This document shows positions 7,223 to 15,473 of a stretch of 21,938 bases of DNA, in pieces. The stretch is from the NCBI GenBank assembly GCA_020434375.1, contig JAGRAY010000012.1, forward strand, positions 1 to 21,938, read 5' to 3'. Positions within the stretch are counted from its first letter, which is position 1. Every line of letters starts with the position of its first letter. Below the pieces are notes generated by a model that saw nothing but the letters and a program-made list of their open reading frames with translations, had not been told where the DNA came from and did not search any database. The translations under genes were made by a program, and so were the position numbers. Source of the stretch: Bdellovibrionales bacterium. Lineage in GTDB: Bacteria > Bdellovibrionota_G > JALEGL01 > JAGRAY01.

Positions 7223-8265
7223 AATCTGATCTTCTCATTGGCATCGAACTTACGAGGCACTGTAATCTTCGCTGTGGTCACTGCTTTCGCGCTGACCTAG
7301 ATAAATTCTCTGAAATTCCAGTTGAGATCGTCAGAAAAATTCTGAATGAAGCACTCATTTATGGAAAACCTCACATCGGTTTAACTGGCGGAGAAGCAAC
7401 CTTACACCGGCAGTTTCCAGAGATTCTTCAGATGATCATTGACCACGGTTTTGGTTTTCATTTTGTAACTAACGGATTCAACTACAAAACAGTTTTTAAA
7501 AATCTGTTTCCTATTTTAGATCACCCTCTTTTCGAAGGTGTTTCATTTAGCCTTGATGGTGCGACACCGGAAACTCACGATGGTATTCGAGGGCCAGGCT
7601 CTTTTAACCGAGTGCTTGCGGGCATCGCCATTTGCAGTGTTCACAAAAAAGAAGTTGCGGCTCAGACAGTTATTCACAGAGGCAACCGCCACGAGCTTTC
7701 CGCACTGGCACTTCTTTGTTCTAAAATGGGCGTGTCTCGCTTCTATTTGGCACATATGCAACCCACTCCCCATGCCGTCAAACATGGTCTTTTGCATACA
7801 CCTGAGGAATGCCGGCAAGTAGAAAAAGAAATCGCAGATTTACAGTCTCAGTTTAAACTACCTATTTACTTATCAGCAGGGTTTTATGATCCTACGCCAG
7901 TTGCACACTGCAAATTCTTAAAAATGACTTCTCTTAATATTAATTATAGAGGCGAACTCACGATGTGTTGTCAACTCTCAAATATGGAGGGCAGCGAAGG
8001 AAATGTAGATGTGATCGCAGATCTCTCCAAAGTTTCGTTGCAAGATGCTCATCGACAAGTTGTGGCGTCTTACCATGAGGTATTTCAAGCGCGCCTTGAC
8101 AAAATCGCCAATCATACTCATCAAGATATTGATAACTTCCACTGTTGGAGTTGCATGAAACACACGAAGAAAGTTGAATGGATGCGCCAGTTTCCAGAAA
8201 ATGATTGGGTAAAAAGTGATTCTTATTTTCAAAAGAAACCGCTAAAGCAACTCAAAGTTTTATAG
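7219..8265 (+). CDS. Radical SAM peptide-modifying enzyme with Twitch/partial SPASM C terminus
   Basis: 348 aa. The radical SAM cluster motif is CNLRCGHC (Cys15, Cys19, Cys22), followed by the GGE SAM-binding motif (57-59). The C-terminal part holds Cys231, then 13 residues, Gly245, four residues and Cys250. This matches the CX9-15GX4C opening of a SPASM domain. Cys251, Cys309 and Cys312 (CWSC) follow, but the full CX2CX5CX3C ending is missing, so one auxiliary iron-sulfur cluster (Twitch-like) is more likely than two. SPASM/Twitch enzymes usually modify peptides. There is no cobalamin domain, which argues against a B12-dependent methylase. The TTG start overlaps the peptide stop. The PqqD gene begins two bases after its stop and would present the substrate leader. 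Confidence 0.9.
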   Translation: MKSDLLIGIELTRHCNLRCGHCFRADLDKFSEIPVEIVRKILNEALIYGKPHIGLTGGEATLHRQFPEILQMIIDHGFGFHFVTNGFNYKTVFKNLFPILDHPLFEGVSFSLDGATPETHDGIRGPGSFNRVLAGIAICSVHKKEVAAQTVIHRGNRHELSALALLCSKMGVSRFYLAHMQPTPHAVKHGLLHTPEECRQVEKEIADLQSQFKLPIYLSAGFYDPTPVAHCKFLKMTSLNINYRGELTMCCQLSNMEGSEGNVDVIADLSKVSLQDAHRQVVASYHEVFQARLDKIANHTHQDIDNFHCWSCMKHTKKVEWMRQFPENDWVKSDSYFQKKPLKQLKVL

Positions 8266-8267
8266 CT

Positions 8268-8594
8268 ATGATTATTGATCCAAAGAAGATTATTTTTGCT
8301 GATCTCGATATTTCAGAGGCCGTTGTATTGAATCTGGACACAAAAAATTACTATCGCCTGAATGAAACGGGCCAAGTGATTTGGAAAAGGCTTGAGAACA
8401 ATCAAAGCCCTCCTGAAATTGCCGATTTTCTTTCAGAATCCTATGATATTTCTAGGGAGGCTGCACTCAAAGATGTTTACGAACTTATCGACAATTTAAA
8501 AGCGGAACAGCTTATTTCTCAAGAAGCCAAAGCCACACCGTCATTTTCAATTCACGATGCCCACACATCCAAGCTAAACAAACAACCCATCTAA
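8268..8594 (+). CDS. PqqD-like peptide recognition protein
   Basis: 108 aa. Residues 15-85 carry the PqqD/RRE fold signature: VLNLDTKNYYRLNETGQVIW, then a polar turn, EIADFLSESYDIS, and a final helix DVYELIDNLKAEQLI. PqqD-type proteins bind the leader of a RiPP precursor and hand it to a radical SAM partner. The C-terminal 20 residues are polar and look unstructured. The ATG follows the radical SAM stop by two bases. With the upstream HprK-like kinase it fits the group annotated as HPr-rel-A system PqqD family. The TAA (8592-8594) overlaps the TAG of the convergent nucleotidyltransferase gene, so the two operons end on the same four bases. Confidence 0.88.
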   Translation: MIIDPKKIIFADLDISEAVVLNLDTKNYYRLNETGQVIWKRLENNQSPPEIADFLSESYDISREAALKDVYELIDNLKAEQLISQEAKATPSFSIHDAHTSKLNKQPI

Positions 8595-9694
8595 CCCCTC
8601 ATAAAACGCCCCCAAATTAGAACCGTTCGCCAATGTCTTTTAAATAGTTGCCATGGTCGACATAAGTACCAAATGACTGCTTTAAAAAAAGGCTGTTTGT
8701 CACCTATTTCATAGGTTCTCTTTCCCTTCACCCCAAACATGACAGAGACTAACTGTCTGAATTTTTGTCGCCTCATTAAAACACATGGCAAAGGAGAATA
8801 CGCAAGACTGTTCGCAACAATAGGTATTTTAAAAAATGTCTGAGACATTTTACGTGTGTACTTTAATGTGAATTTATTGGGGCAGCCGATTGGTGAAGGG
8901 ACAACCCGAGGAAACATCTTGTGACTTAACATCCATGCTGGATAGGCTACACCGAAAAGGTCATACGTGTGAAGTTTGTCCTCTAGCGTCCTTAAATTTG
9001 GCTTTTTGCTGTTGATCCAAATGGCAATATCAATAAGGTGTCTAAGCCCAAACAAAAAATGATGGCGAGTGGCATGAAACATGAGATGGGCTAGAATGTC
9101 TTCATTGTACGATTGACCTCTACTTGAACGTCCCCTCCATTCGATATTATAGTTGCCTATAAGTTTAGGTATGATCGAAGTATGAATTTCCAAATGATAG
9201 TCTTTATATCTATAGTTAAGCGCATCGACACCCTTGGTCGCCGCAATAACATGATTACCTTTACCTTCCGGAAAGCAACCCAACACACCTCGAGATGACA
9301 CTACTTCATAATTTTGAGATTTCAGATGCCTATCAATTGCATCTAAATCTTTTGGATGGGCCAAAAGATCTACATCTCGAAAACGTCTCAGACCTTTTCT
9401 TGGATATTCTTTAGCTAGCAAACTTCCTTTTAGCCTATGCACATGAATGCCTTGCTTTTTCAGGGCATCTTGAATCTCTTGAGTTTTATTTAAATAATAG
9501 ACTTCTCGAAGGGCATCTTTCTGCCAGTGAATAAGTCTGTAGGTAGAAGAAGCCATCAATGAAGCCACCTGATGTTCCAGAGCAAGCTCCCAAAGCGAAT
9601 CATCAACAGCAAGCGATTTGCGTTCGCTAGTATTTAAGAAAAGTTCTTGCTCAACGAATGAAACAAGTTTTGTAAAAAGGTTCTGCTTAGACAT
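8591..9694 (-). CDS. Nucleotidyltransferase family protein (PF14907 type)
   Basis: 367 aa. The active-site region is HRLKGSLLAKEYPRKGLRRFRDVDLL (about 87-111), with Lys89-Gly90, basic residues and the DVD pair Asp107/Asp109 of the polymerase-beta-like fold. It is followed by HLEIHT-like and HxxFH-like stretches and an amphipathic tail rich in Trp and Arg. This family is uncharacterised in detail and recurs beside HprK-related kinases, PqqD proteins and lasso-type genes, so transfer of a nucleotide or similar group to a peptide is the usual proposal (inference). Its start lies inside the peptidase gene (61-bp overlap, different frame) with no clear ribosome site, so its translation depends on that gene. 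It converges on the PqqD gene. Confidence 0.83.
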   Translation of the reverse strand: MSKQNLFTKLVSFVEQELFLNTSERKSLAVDDSLWELALEHQVASLMASSTYRLIHWQKDALREVYYLNKTQEIQDALKKQGIHVHRLKGSLLAKEYPRKGLRRFRDVDLLAHPKDLDAIDRHLKSQNYEVVSSRGVLGCFPEGKGNHVIAATKGVDALNYRYKDYHLEIHTSIIPKLIGNYNIEWRGRSSRGQSYNEDILAHLMFHATRHHFLFGLRHLIDIAIWINSKKPNLRTLEDKLHTYDLFGVAYPAWMLSHKMFPRVVPSPIGCPNKFTLKYTRKMSQTFFKIPIVANSLAYSPLPCVLMRRQKFRQLVSVMFGVKGKRTYEIGDKQPFFKAVIWYLCRPWQLFKRHWRTVLIWGRFMRG

Positions 9695-10065
9695 TTTGGT
9701 AGATTTTGACCTGGAAATAAATTGTACCTATTGAGAATCCAGAAAAGCCTTTTGAAGCGAATTTGTTTCGCCTTGCCACTTCGTACACGACAAATCACTT
9801 TACCCCCAAATACTGCACTTGGCGAAGGACTGTCTGTTCTTATATTGCGGTCTCCCTTTACTATCCAGGGAAATCCTTTTGCGTTAAACCCAATTACGCG
9901 ATGAGCAGTCCATATTGTCTTTTGTGATAACTCTTTAAATAAAATAATATCTCCACGGGCGATAAAGTGACTCGATATGTCTTTTTCAACCAGCAAAATA
10001 TCACCAGGCATAAGCGTTGGCGCCATACTGATTTGATGCATTTCAAATGCTAATAACTCACTCAT
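9634..10065 (-). CDS. S24/S26 family peptidase, SipW-like Ser/His type
   Basis: 143 aa. The nucleophile motif is QISMAPTLMPGD (Ser13), matching the 'SMxPTL' box of signal peptidase I. The general base position reads TAHRVIG with His55 where bacterial type I enzymes have Lys, and KGDRN (70-74) matches the KGD box. This Ser/His pattern is that of the S26B (SipW, archaeal and ER) group. Unusually, there is no N-terminal transmembrane helix: Ser13 lies almost at the N terminus and no membrane segment follows. It may therefore act in the cytosol or dock to a partner, possibly cutting the modified peptide leader (inference). Its ATG overlaps the sensor kinase stop as TAATG, and its end overlaps the nucleotidyltransferase gene. 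Confidence 0.85.
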   Translation of the reverse strand: MSELLAFEMHQISMAPTLMPGDILLVEKDISSHFIARGDIILFKELSQKTIWTAHRVIGFNAKGFPWIVKGDRNIRTDSPSPSAVFGGKVICRVRSGKAKQIRFKRLFWILNRYNLFPGQNLPKCLSRTFLQNLFHSLSKNFS

Positions 10066-13000
10066 TATCCGACAGATATGCCATGAATATGCACTTCCGA
10101 ATCAGTAATCGTTTTAGGTGCCATTTTAGGCACCCTGACAACTACCAGGCAGCCTTGATTCTTGCCCTTTGATTCAACCGAAAGAACACCATGGTGCTGT
10201 CCTTCAACAACGTCTCTCACTACATATAAACCTAGCCCTGTGCCTTCTTCAGGTGATTTGGTAGTGAAAAAAGGTGCAAAAATTTTTGAAATAAACTGTG
10301 GCTCTATGCCATAACCATTATCTTGAATACGAAATTCAACTTCGCTGACATGATCGGTGCCCTCTATAAGTATTCGGCCACTTCCATCGTCAGGACAAGC
10401 TTCGATGGCATTGGCAATGAGATTCACAAGTACTTCATGAAATGAGGCATACCCCATAAGTTTGAGTTGGTTTAAGTTATCTTTTGAGATCGTAATGCCT
10501 TTTTTGCGAATTCGATCGTCATGAAGTGAAAGTGCCAAATCCACAGAATCTGCAATTTTGATTTCTGTAAGATGCGTCGAACCTGTAGAATAAGTCCGAA
10601 CAGAATCTGTTAAGTGCTCAATACGATCTAATGCCCTTTTTGCCGCTACTTTGGATTTCTCTAGATTACTGACCAATTTGTCTTTCTTTTCCTTTTCAAG
10701 ATGCTCGGCCTCTTTTAACAATTTTTCAGCAAGTTGCTCCTGATAGTGAACTTGATTTTTTAAACTGTGTAATCCATTTCTAATTTGATGGGCCATGCCC
10801 CCTGCTAAAAATCCAAGTTCGATCACTTTTTCGTTTTGGGCGATCCATTTTGACGTTTGATGGGCAATAATTTGCGAACGCACACGGGCCTTTAAAACTT
10901 CGCGACGAAATGGCTTGGTGACATAGTCATTTGCACCCTGGTTCAGCAATTTTGCAACTGTCTCTTCGTCACTGTGTGAACTGAGCATGATAATCGGAAT
11001 ATTCTTGTCGAGCGCTTCTTCTCGCACCCTTGCGACGAGTTCATCCCCTCTTAAAATAGGCATAATCATATCGCTAATTAGGCATTCAAAGTGCTCTTCT
11101 TTTAAACGCTCCAGAGCTCTATAACCATTTGATGCGAAATGCACATTGTAGTCATCGCAAAGTGATGTATGAATAATTTGAGCTACTTCCGGATTGTCCT
11201 CGGCAAAGATAATTCGTGGCTTATGCGGATCGTCTATTTTTGGCATTTCGGGAGGATACGCTACGTCCAGTGACCCTCGAAGTTCCACTTGTGTCGCCTT
11301 GGCCGATGCGCTCCAGTACTCGCCAGTGATCTCAACATCTTGAGAAAGTGGCAGTTCAAGTGTAAAAGTCGAACCTCCAAAGTCAGAATCGCCAATTTTA
11401 ACGGTGCCGTTCATCAGTTCGATTATTTCTCGAACAAAGGAAAGGCCTATACCCGACCCCCCATGTTCCTTTAGTGAAGTATTAGATGACTGATAGTATC
11501 GATCAAATACCTTGGGCTTGTCCTCATCAGGTATGCCAATACCGCTATCGCTAATATCTATGTACATACGCGCTTCATCGGTTCTTAGAGCTATCTCAAT
11601 GATTGAATCACCTCCATGATGGGATTGAGGAGTAAATTTGATAGCATTACTAACCAGGTTTTCTATAATACGATGAAATTTATCGACATCCATGGGCACG
11701 ATTAGTTCTTCGTAGCCTTCTAATTTGAGACGTAGATCGATACTCTTTTTCTTACAAAGAATTTTGTATGAAGCAGCCCATTCATTTAACAACTTGGCAG
11801 GCTTTGCTTTCTGCCATTGAATCTTCAATGTACCCGACTCAGCTTTTACAACATCGAGAATATCGCCGACCATTTTTAATAGTTGTGCCAAGCTTCGCTC
11901 GGCAGAAATAAAGTCGCGATCTGAGAGCGTATTTTTTTTGGCCTTCATTTCGTCAAGGGATCCCATGGCCACAGCAATAGGCGTTTTAAAATCATGAGAG
12001 ATATTGGCAAAAAAGCGCTCTTTCATCTTATCAAGCGATTTGAGCTGATCCAAAGTCTGCGCCAAATCATGCGTGCGATCAGCGACCTGCTCTTCAACAT
12101 TAATAAAGGCATCTGCAGATTCTTTAGCAAGAGTTAAAGATACTGCTGCACTAAAAAACATAAATCCATATGTAATAAGATACGGACTTGCTGAACCCAG
12201 ATAAGTAGTTACCACGTCGTGTACGCAACATAGGAAAAACATAGAAAATCCAAAATAATATCTCCAAAACTCCCGGGGGTGTGGCATGAAAAAATAGTTC
12301 GTCATACGATACATCGCATATACTAGTGTTAACAAAAAGAATCCGTGCCAAACCTCGTATACAGAGTAGACTTGAGACAAACTGCCACCAAGCAAACCTA
12401 TTGCACCTGCCAAGAAACCAACTACAGTTGAAATAGTAAGTACTCGTTTAGAAAAAATCGTAAATTTGTCTTGAAGAAAGTAGTAAATGAGATTCGCAGT
12501 AATAACTGCGCTTGCGAAAAGCACTTTCATCAAAATGCTAATATTTTGAAAAAGTTTGAAGGGGATTGTACTCGTCATTATTTCAAAAACACCTATAAAA
12601 AACATAGTAAGAGCAAATATTCCGTAACTTTGTCTAGATGGAATCAAAAGATATATGAACAAATAATATATAGCATTTAGAATCATGGCTAAGCCAAACA
12701 GAATAAGCGTTCCATAGCGAAACCAATCTATTAACGATTTAAATTTGTTAAGCGTTTGACTCTCGCCGAAACCTAGAGGTCCACCATAAATACCAAATGA
12801 CGGACCACCCCACTTATAAATCGTGACAACAATTTCAGCCATAGAGTTTTGATTTGTTGGTAGACATTCTGAAGGAATCCCATAGACTCGAAGCGAAGAC
12901 CACCACCAACCATCATGAGTATTATTGTTCGTAAGGCCTGTGGATCCAACCTTACAAGAGCCAAAATAAAGTTGGTCTGAATCACCAATTCTACCAAGAA

Positions 13001-13298
13001 CCACCGACGGTTTTTCGATTCGAAGCAATTCATTGACAGGAAACGCCTTTTTAAAAACCCATTTGCGAATACTTTTATTTTCAGCAAGCTGTCTTAAATC
13101 TTTTGGTAGAGAAAATTCAGAAAATAATAGCTGTCCCTCAGAGTCATAGATATTCCAACCATCACTTAGATCGACTACAATATGGGATTTTAATTGATAC
13201 TCGAAAAACTCTAGAAATATTCTAGGCGTAATCAAAAGGATTGAAGTCAGTATGAATATGACTTCTATACCTAAAAGTTTTCTTTTCGCTGCTGCCAC
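10065..13298 (-). CDS. 7TMR-DISM hybrid sensor with two histidine kinase modules flanking a receiver
   Basis: 1077 aa. Order: an N-terminal membrane helix (9-25); a periplasmic domain of about 145 aa of 7TMR-DISM type; seven membrane helices (about 193-392); a linker helix; HisKA with ANISHDFKTP, His435; a HATPase with N-box NLVSNAIKF and G boxes DSGIGIP and GSGIGLS (535-652); a receiver with Asp743 in LISDMIMP and Lys795 in TKPF; then a second kinase with GGMAHQIRNGL, His837, N-box NLIANAIEA, and DNGYGI and GTGLGL boxes. Such proteins sense a periplasmic ligand. Having both kinase cores intact around one receiver is uncommon. The start is GTG; the in-frame ATG four codons upstream is cut off by TGA. 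It is followed by the S26 peptidase with a one-base TAATG overlap and lies 22 bp after the PilZ/acyltransferase gene. No output regulator is encoded nearby. Confidence 0.9.
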   Translation of the reverse strand: MAAAKRKLLGIEVIFILTSILLITPRIFLEFFEYQLKSHIVVDLSDGWNIYDSEGQLLFSEFSLPKDLRQLAENKSIRKWVFKKAFPVNELLRIEKPSVVLGRIGDSDQLYFGSCKVGSTGLTNNNTHDGWWWSSLRVYGIPSECLPTNQNSMAEIVVTIYKWGGPSFGIYGGPLGFGESQTLNKFKSLIDWFRYGTLILFGLAMILNAIYYLFIYLLIPSRQSYGIFALTMFFIGVFEIMTSTIPFKLFQNISILMKVLFASAVITANLIYYFLQDKFTIFSKRVLTISTVVGFLAGAIGLLGGSLSQVYSVYEVWHGFFLLTLVYAMYRMTNYFFMPHPREFWRYYFGFSMFFLCCVHDVVTTYLGSASPYLITYGFMFFSAAVSLTLAKESADAFINVEEQVADRTHDLAQTLDQLKSLDKMKERFFANISHDFKTPIAVAMGSLDEMKAKKNTLSDRDFISAERSLAQLLKMVGDILDVVKAESGTLKIQWQKAKPAKLLNEWAASYKILCKKKSIDLRLKLEGYEELIVPMDVDKFHRIIENLVSNAIKFTPQSHHGGDSIIEIALRTDEARMYIDISDSGIGIPDEDKPKVFDRYYQSSNTSLKEHGGSGIGLSFVREIIELMNGTVKIGDSDFGGSTFTLELPLSQDVEITGEYWSASAKATQVELRGSLDVAYPPEMPKIDDPHKPRIIFAEDNPEVAQIIHTSLCDDYNVHFASNGYRALERLKEEHFECLISDMIMPILRGDELVARVREEALDKNIPIIMLSSHSDEETVAKLLNQGANDYVTKPFRREVLKARVRSQIIAHQTSKWIAQNEKVIELGFLAGGMAHQIRNGLHSLKNQVHYQEQLAEKLLKEAEHLEKEKKDKLVSNLEKSKVAAKRALDRIEHLTDSVRTYSTGSTHLTEIKIADSVDLALSLHDDRIRKKGITISKDNLNQLKLMGYASFHEVLVNLIANAIEACPDDGSGRILIEGTDHVSEVEFRIQDNGYGIEPQFISKIFAPFFTTKSPEEGTGLGLYVVRDVVEGQHHGVLSVESKGKNQGCLVVVRVPKMAPKTITDSEVHIHGISVG

Positions 13299-13308
13299 TC
13301 AGTTTTTC

Positions 13309-13336
13309 ATTATATTGCTTTTAGCGGGATGTTCTA
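13309..13336 (-). promoter_or_regulatory. Candidate internal promoter for the sensor kinase
   Basis: On the minus strand a perfect TATAAT (13314 to 13309) lies in the 22-bp gap before the kinase GTG, with TAGAAC (13336 to 13331, three of six) 16 bp upstream. The start would fall near 13302, four bases before the GTG, giving a nearly leaderless message. The -35 is weak, so co-transcription from the upstream gene remains equally likely. Confidence 0.3.
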
Positions 13337-15366
13337 CGTTTTCTGATAAGTTCTCGTTTTAAAATTAAATGACCATACATATTCTGAATATAAGAATGAA
13401 ATCTCTTTGCAGTTTCGCGACGTGAAATCCATCTCACGCCTTCCCAAATAAATTTTAGCCCTTGATCAGATAACTCTTCGCGACGCATATCGGGCACATA
13501 AATGTTTACCGTGGGAACGTTGTAGTCCCGATACTTCTCTAAACCAGCCGCTAAAATCGCATCATAAATCTTTGATCGATCTTCCTTCAATGAAGGTACC
13601 AAAAAGACATACATTGTGTCTTGAATACCGAAAATCGAAATCCCTGTTGTTCCTGTTTCAAGGTGTGCAAAGCCTACAAATTCTCCGTTTAGGTACCCAA
13701 TGACAAAATCTCTCTTTCTTGTGAGAGCAAACTCAGAGTATTCTTGAGATAATTGACTTAAATTTAAGTGATGCTCAGTGAGACCCAAGGCTTCCCTTTC
13801 CAGCAGTGAAGTGTGGAGCTCAAAATATCGAATAATGCGAGCCATATCGTACTGATTTGCGACCCGCGTCTCCAAACCCTTGTAAGCAGGCAAATTCCAT
13901 CCCTTTGACATCTCAGCTTCATGAATCTGAAACAACTTGAGTTCGTTGTGGTCTGGGTATCTATAGGTCTTAACAAAATCATAATAATTTCTTTGGTTCC
14001 AAGATAGATGAGATTCGGTAATGCTAATAATGTAATTCGATCGCTCAGCAGAAAGCACATCTGCGGTAATGGCATAGATATCTTTGCCCACTGTTTTAAA
14101 CACGCTTGGATCCACGGCCAAAGCATGCGCACACCATGTATCCGGATAAATGCGATCAATTTGTAGGTGACCCAATACCTTTTGATCTCTTCGAATCATC
14201 ACACGCTTTGAAAGTTTCGTTCCCGCGTTATGAAGACTCGTCCAAGTACTTTTGCTAATATCGTATACATAGTTAAATGATTCACGAGGTTTTAAACCCA
14301 AATACCCGCTTCGATCGAAGAGCTCCCATATTTTAGAGTGATCCGAGTCTTGGTAGTTAAAAGAGAGGAGGGGGTAGCGTGCTTCAAGAATAAAATCGTG
14401 CCATAAAGTGCGATTTTCATTGTTGCTGGTTTCAAAATAAATGCCTACTGCATATTGATCTTTTTCCGCGATCCACCGATGCCCACGAATCGTCCCTCTG
14501 CCTTCAATAACCTTTCCATTATTCGTACGTAATATGATCTTTTCAATTGGAACCCCTACTGGAGCGTTTAACCATAACTCATGATCTAAAATGGCCATTC
14601 CATGTTCGCTGTACTCATAAACCTCTAAAGGTGTTTTGGTTTTTCCAAGCATTCGGCTTTCAAGTTCCACCGTAATTTCCCGATTGTTCGTCCCGTTTGG
14701 CACGCGAACCGTCTCTCGTCTCAGCAACCTCGCAATCTTCTTGGGTAGTGAAACCTCAATCATATCTTTTTCTATATTAGTGATCCTTGAATCAAAAGCA
14801 TGTGAGGTCTGAAACATCTCAAATCGCAACGTGCAAAACCCTTTTTGAAGATCACCTCTTTTAGTTTCATGAACCTCCAAAACAAGTGTTTCATCCCGTA
14901 TTTCTTTGGCAAAGACCTCTGCATGACCATTAATTTGCTTGAGTTTCACCAAAACTTCGGGCCCTTTAAATGTAAGATCTGAAAAAAGATTTTTAAGCGT
15001 GGTTTCATCTTCTATAAGATCCCAGCCTGGATCTTCGTCAGTAAAAGAGATCTCCCCTTTGGGTTCAATCACCCTTAATGCAACTCCTGCTAAAACATAG
15101 TCTTGCTGCTCATGCGTATGGCGAATAGACCCCTCAAAACAAGTTTCACCTAGTTCCAAGCGTATATCTAAGGGATAGTCTTGCATATGGCCTAAAAAAC
15201 CCATGTCAAATTGGAGAGACACACCTTTAGGCGAATAATCTCTCACTTTGGTGGTATGCCGCTTCCCTGATATCACTACAGTACCCATCAACGGATCTGT
15301 CGGTTCCGTTCTTGGAAAACGCCGATGATCCAGTCTTACGATCTTATTTCGTGGATGAATTTCCAT
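13321..15366 (-). CDS. Multi-domain PilZ protein with C-terminal acyltransferase-like region
   Basis: 681 aa. The N-terminal PilZ domain has an intact cyclic di-GMP signature: RRFPR (R15xxxR19) and DYSPKG (DxSxxG, 43-48). A second PilZ-like unit near 210-330 has RETVR and EYSEHG, with Glu replacing the usual Asp/Asn. The last 320 residues look like one or two GNAT-type folds, with VLGHLQIDRIYPDTWCAHALAVDP and later DFVIGYLNGEFVGFAHLETG, then VPSLKEDRSKIYDAIL. No signal peptide or membrane helix is visible, so it is probably cytosolic. A cyclic di-GMP-controlled acyltransferase is a reasonable model, but the GNAT acetyl-CoA loop is not clear-cut. It is the first gene of the minus-strand run leading to the sensor kinase, peptidase and nucleotidyltransferase, which may place that run under cyclic di-GMP influence. 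Confidence 0.72.
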   Translation of the reverse strand: MEIHPRNKIVRLDHRRFPRTEPTDPLMGTVVISGKRHTTKVRDYSPKGVSLQFDMGFLGHMQDYPLDIRLELGETCFEGSIRHTHEQQDYVLAGVALRVIEPKGEISFTDEDPGWDLIEDETTLKNLFSDLTFKGPEVLVKLKQINGHAEVFAKEIRDETLVLEVHETKRGDLQKGFCTLRFEMFQTSHAFDSRITNIEKDMIEVSLPKKIARLLRRETVRVPNGTNNREITVELESRMLGKTKTPLEVYEYSEHGMAILDHELWLNAPVGVPIEKIILRTNNGKVIEGRGTIRGHRWIAEKDQYAVGIYFETSNNENRTLWHDFILEARYPLLSFNYQDSDHSKIWELFDRSGYLGLKPRESFNYVYDISKSTWTSLHNAGTKLSKRVMIRRDQKVLGHLQIDRIYPDTWCAHALAVDPSVFKTVGKDIYAITADVLSAERSNYIISITESHLSWNQRNYYDFVKTYRYPDHNELKLFQIHEAEMSKGWNLPAYKGLETRVANQYDMARIIRYFELHTSLLEREALGLTEHHLNLSQLSQEYSEFALTRKRDFVIGYLNGEFVGFAHLETGTTGISIFGIQDTMYVFLVPSLKEDRSKIYDAILAAGLEKYRDYNVPTVNIYVPDMRREELSDQGLKFIWEGVRWISRRETAKRFHSYIQNMYGHLILKRELIRKRRTSR

Positions 15367-15473
15367 AGCTTAGATGCTTCTTGTTCTATCACGTTTCGTG
15401 CCAACCTTGGCGTCTACTTTTAAATCATAAATAGTTGATTTTACAAGTTCACTTATAGTGACTCGTTCGACCA

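Noticed and set aside
7051..7281. 76-aa minus-strand ORF across the peptide gene
   Set aside because: It is the antisense shadow of the 55-aa precursor and the radical SAM start, with low-complexity hydrophobic translation and no ribosome site.
7543..7818. 91-aa minus-strand ORF and 94-aa plus-strand ORF inside the radical SAM gene
   Set aside because: Both are frame shadows of a gene with clear catalytic motifs.
12773..13087. 104-aa ORF inside the sensor kinase gene
   Set aside because: Same-strand frame shadow of the periplasmic domain coding region.
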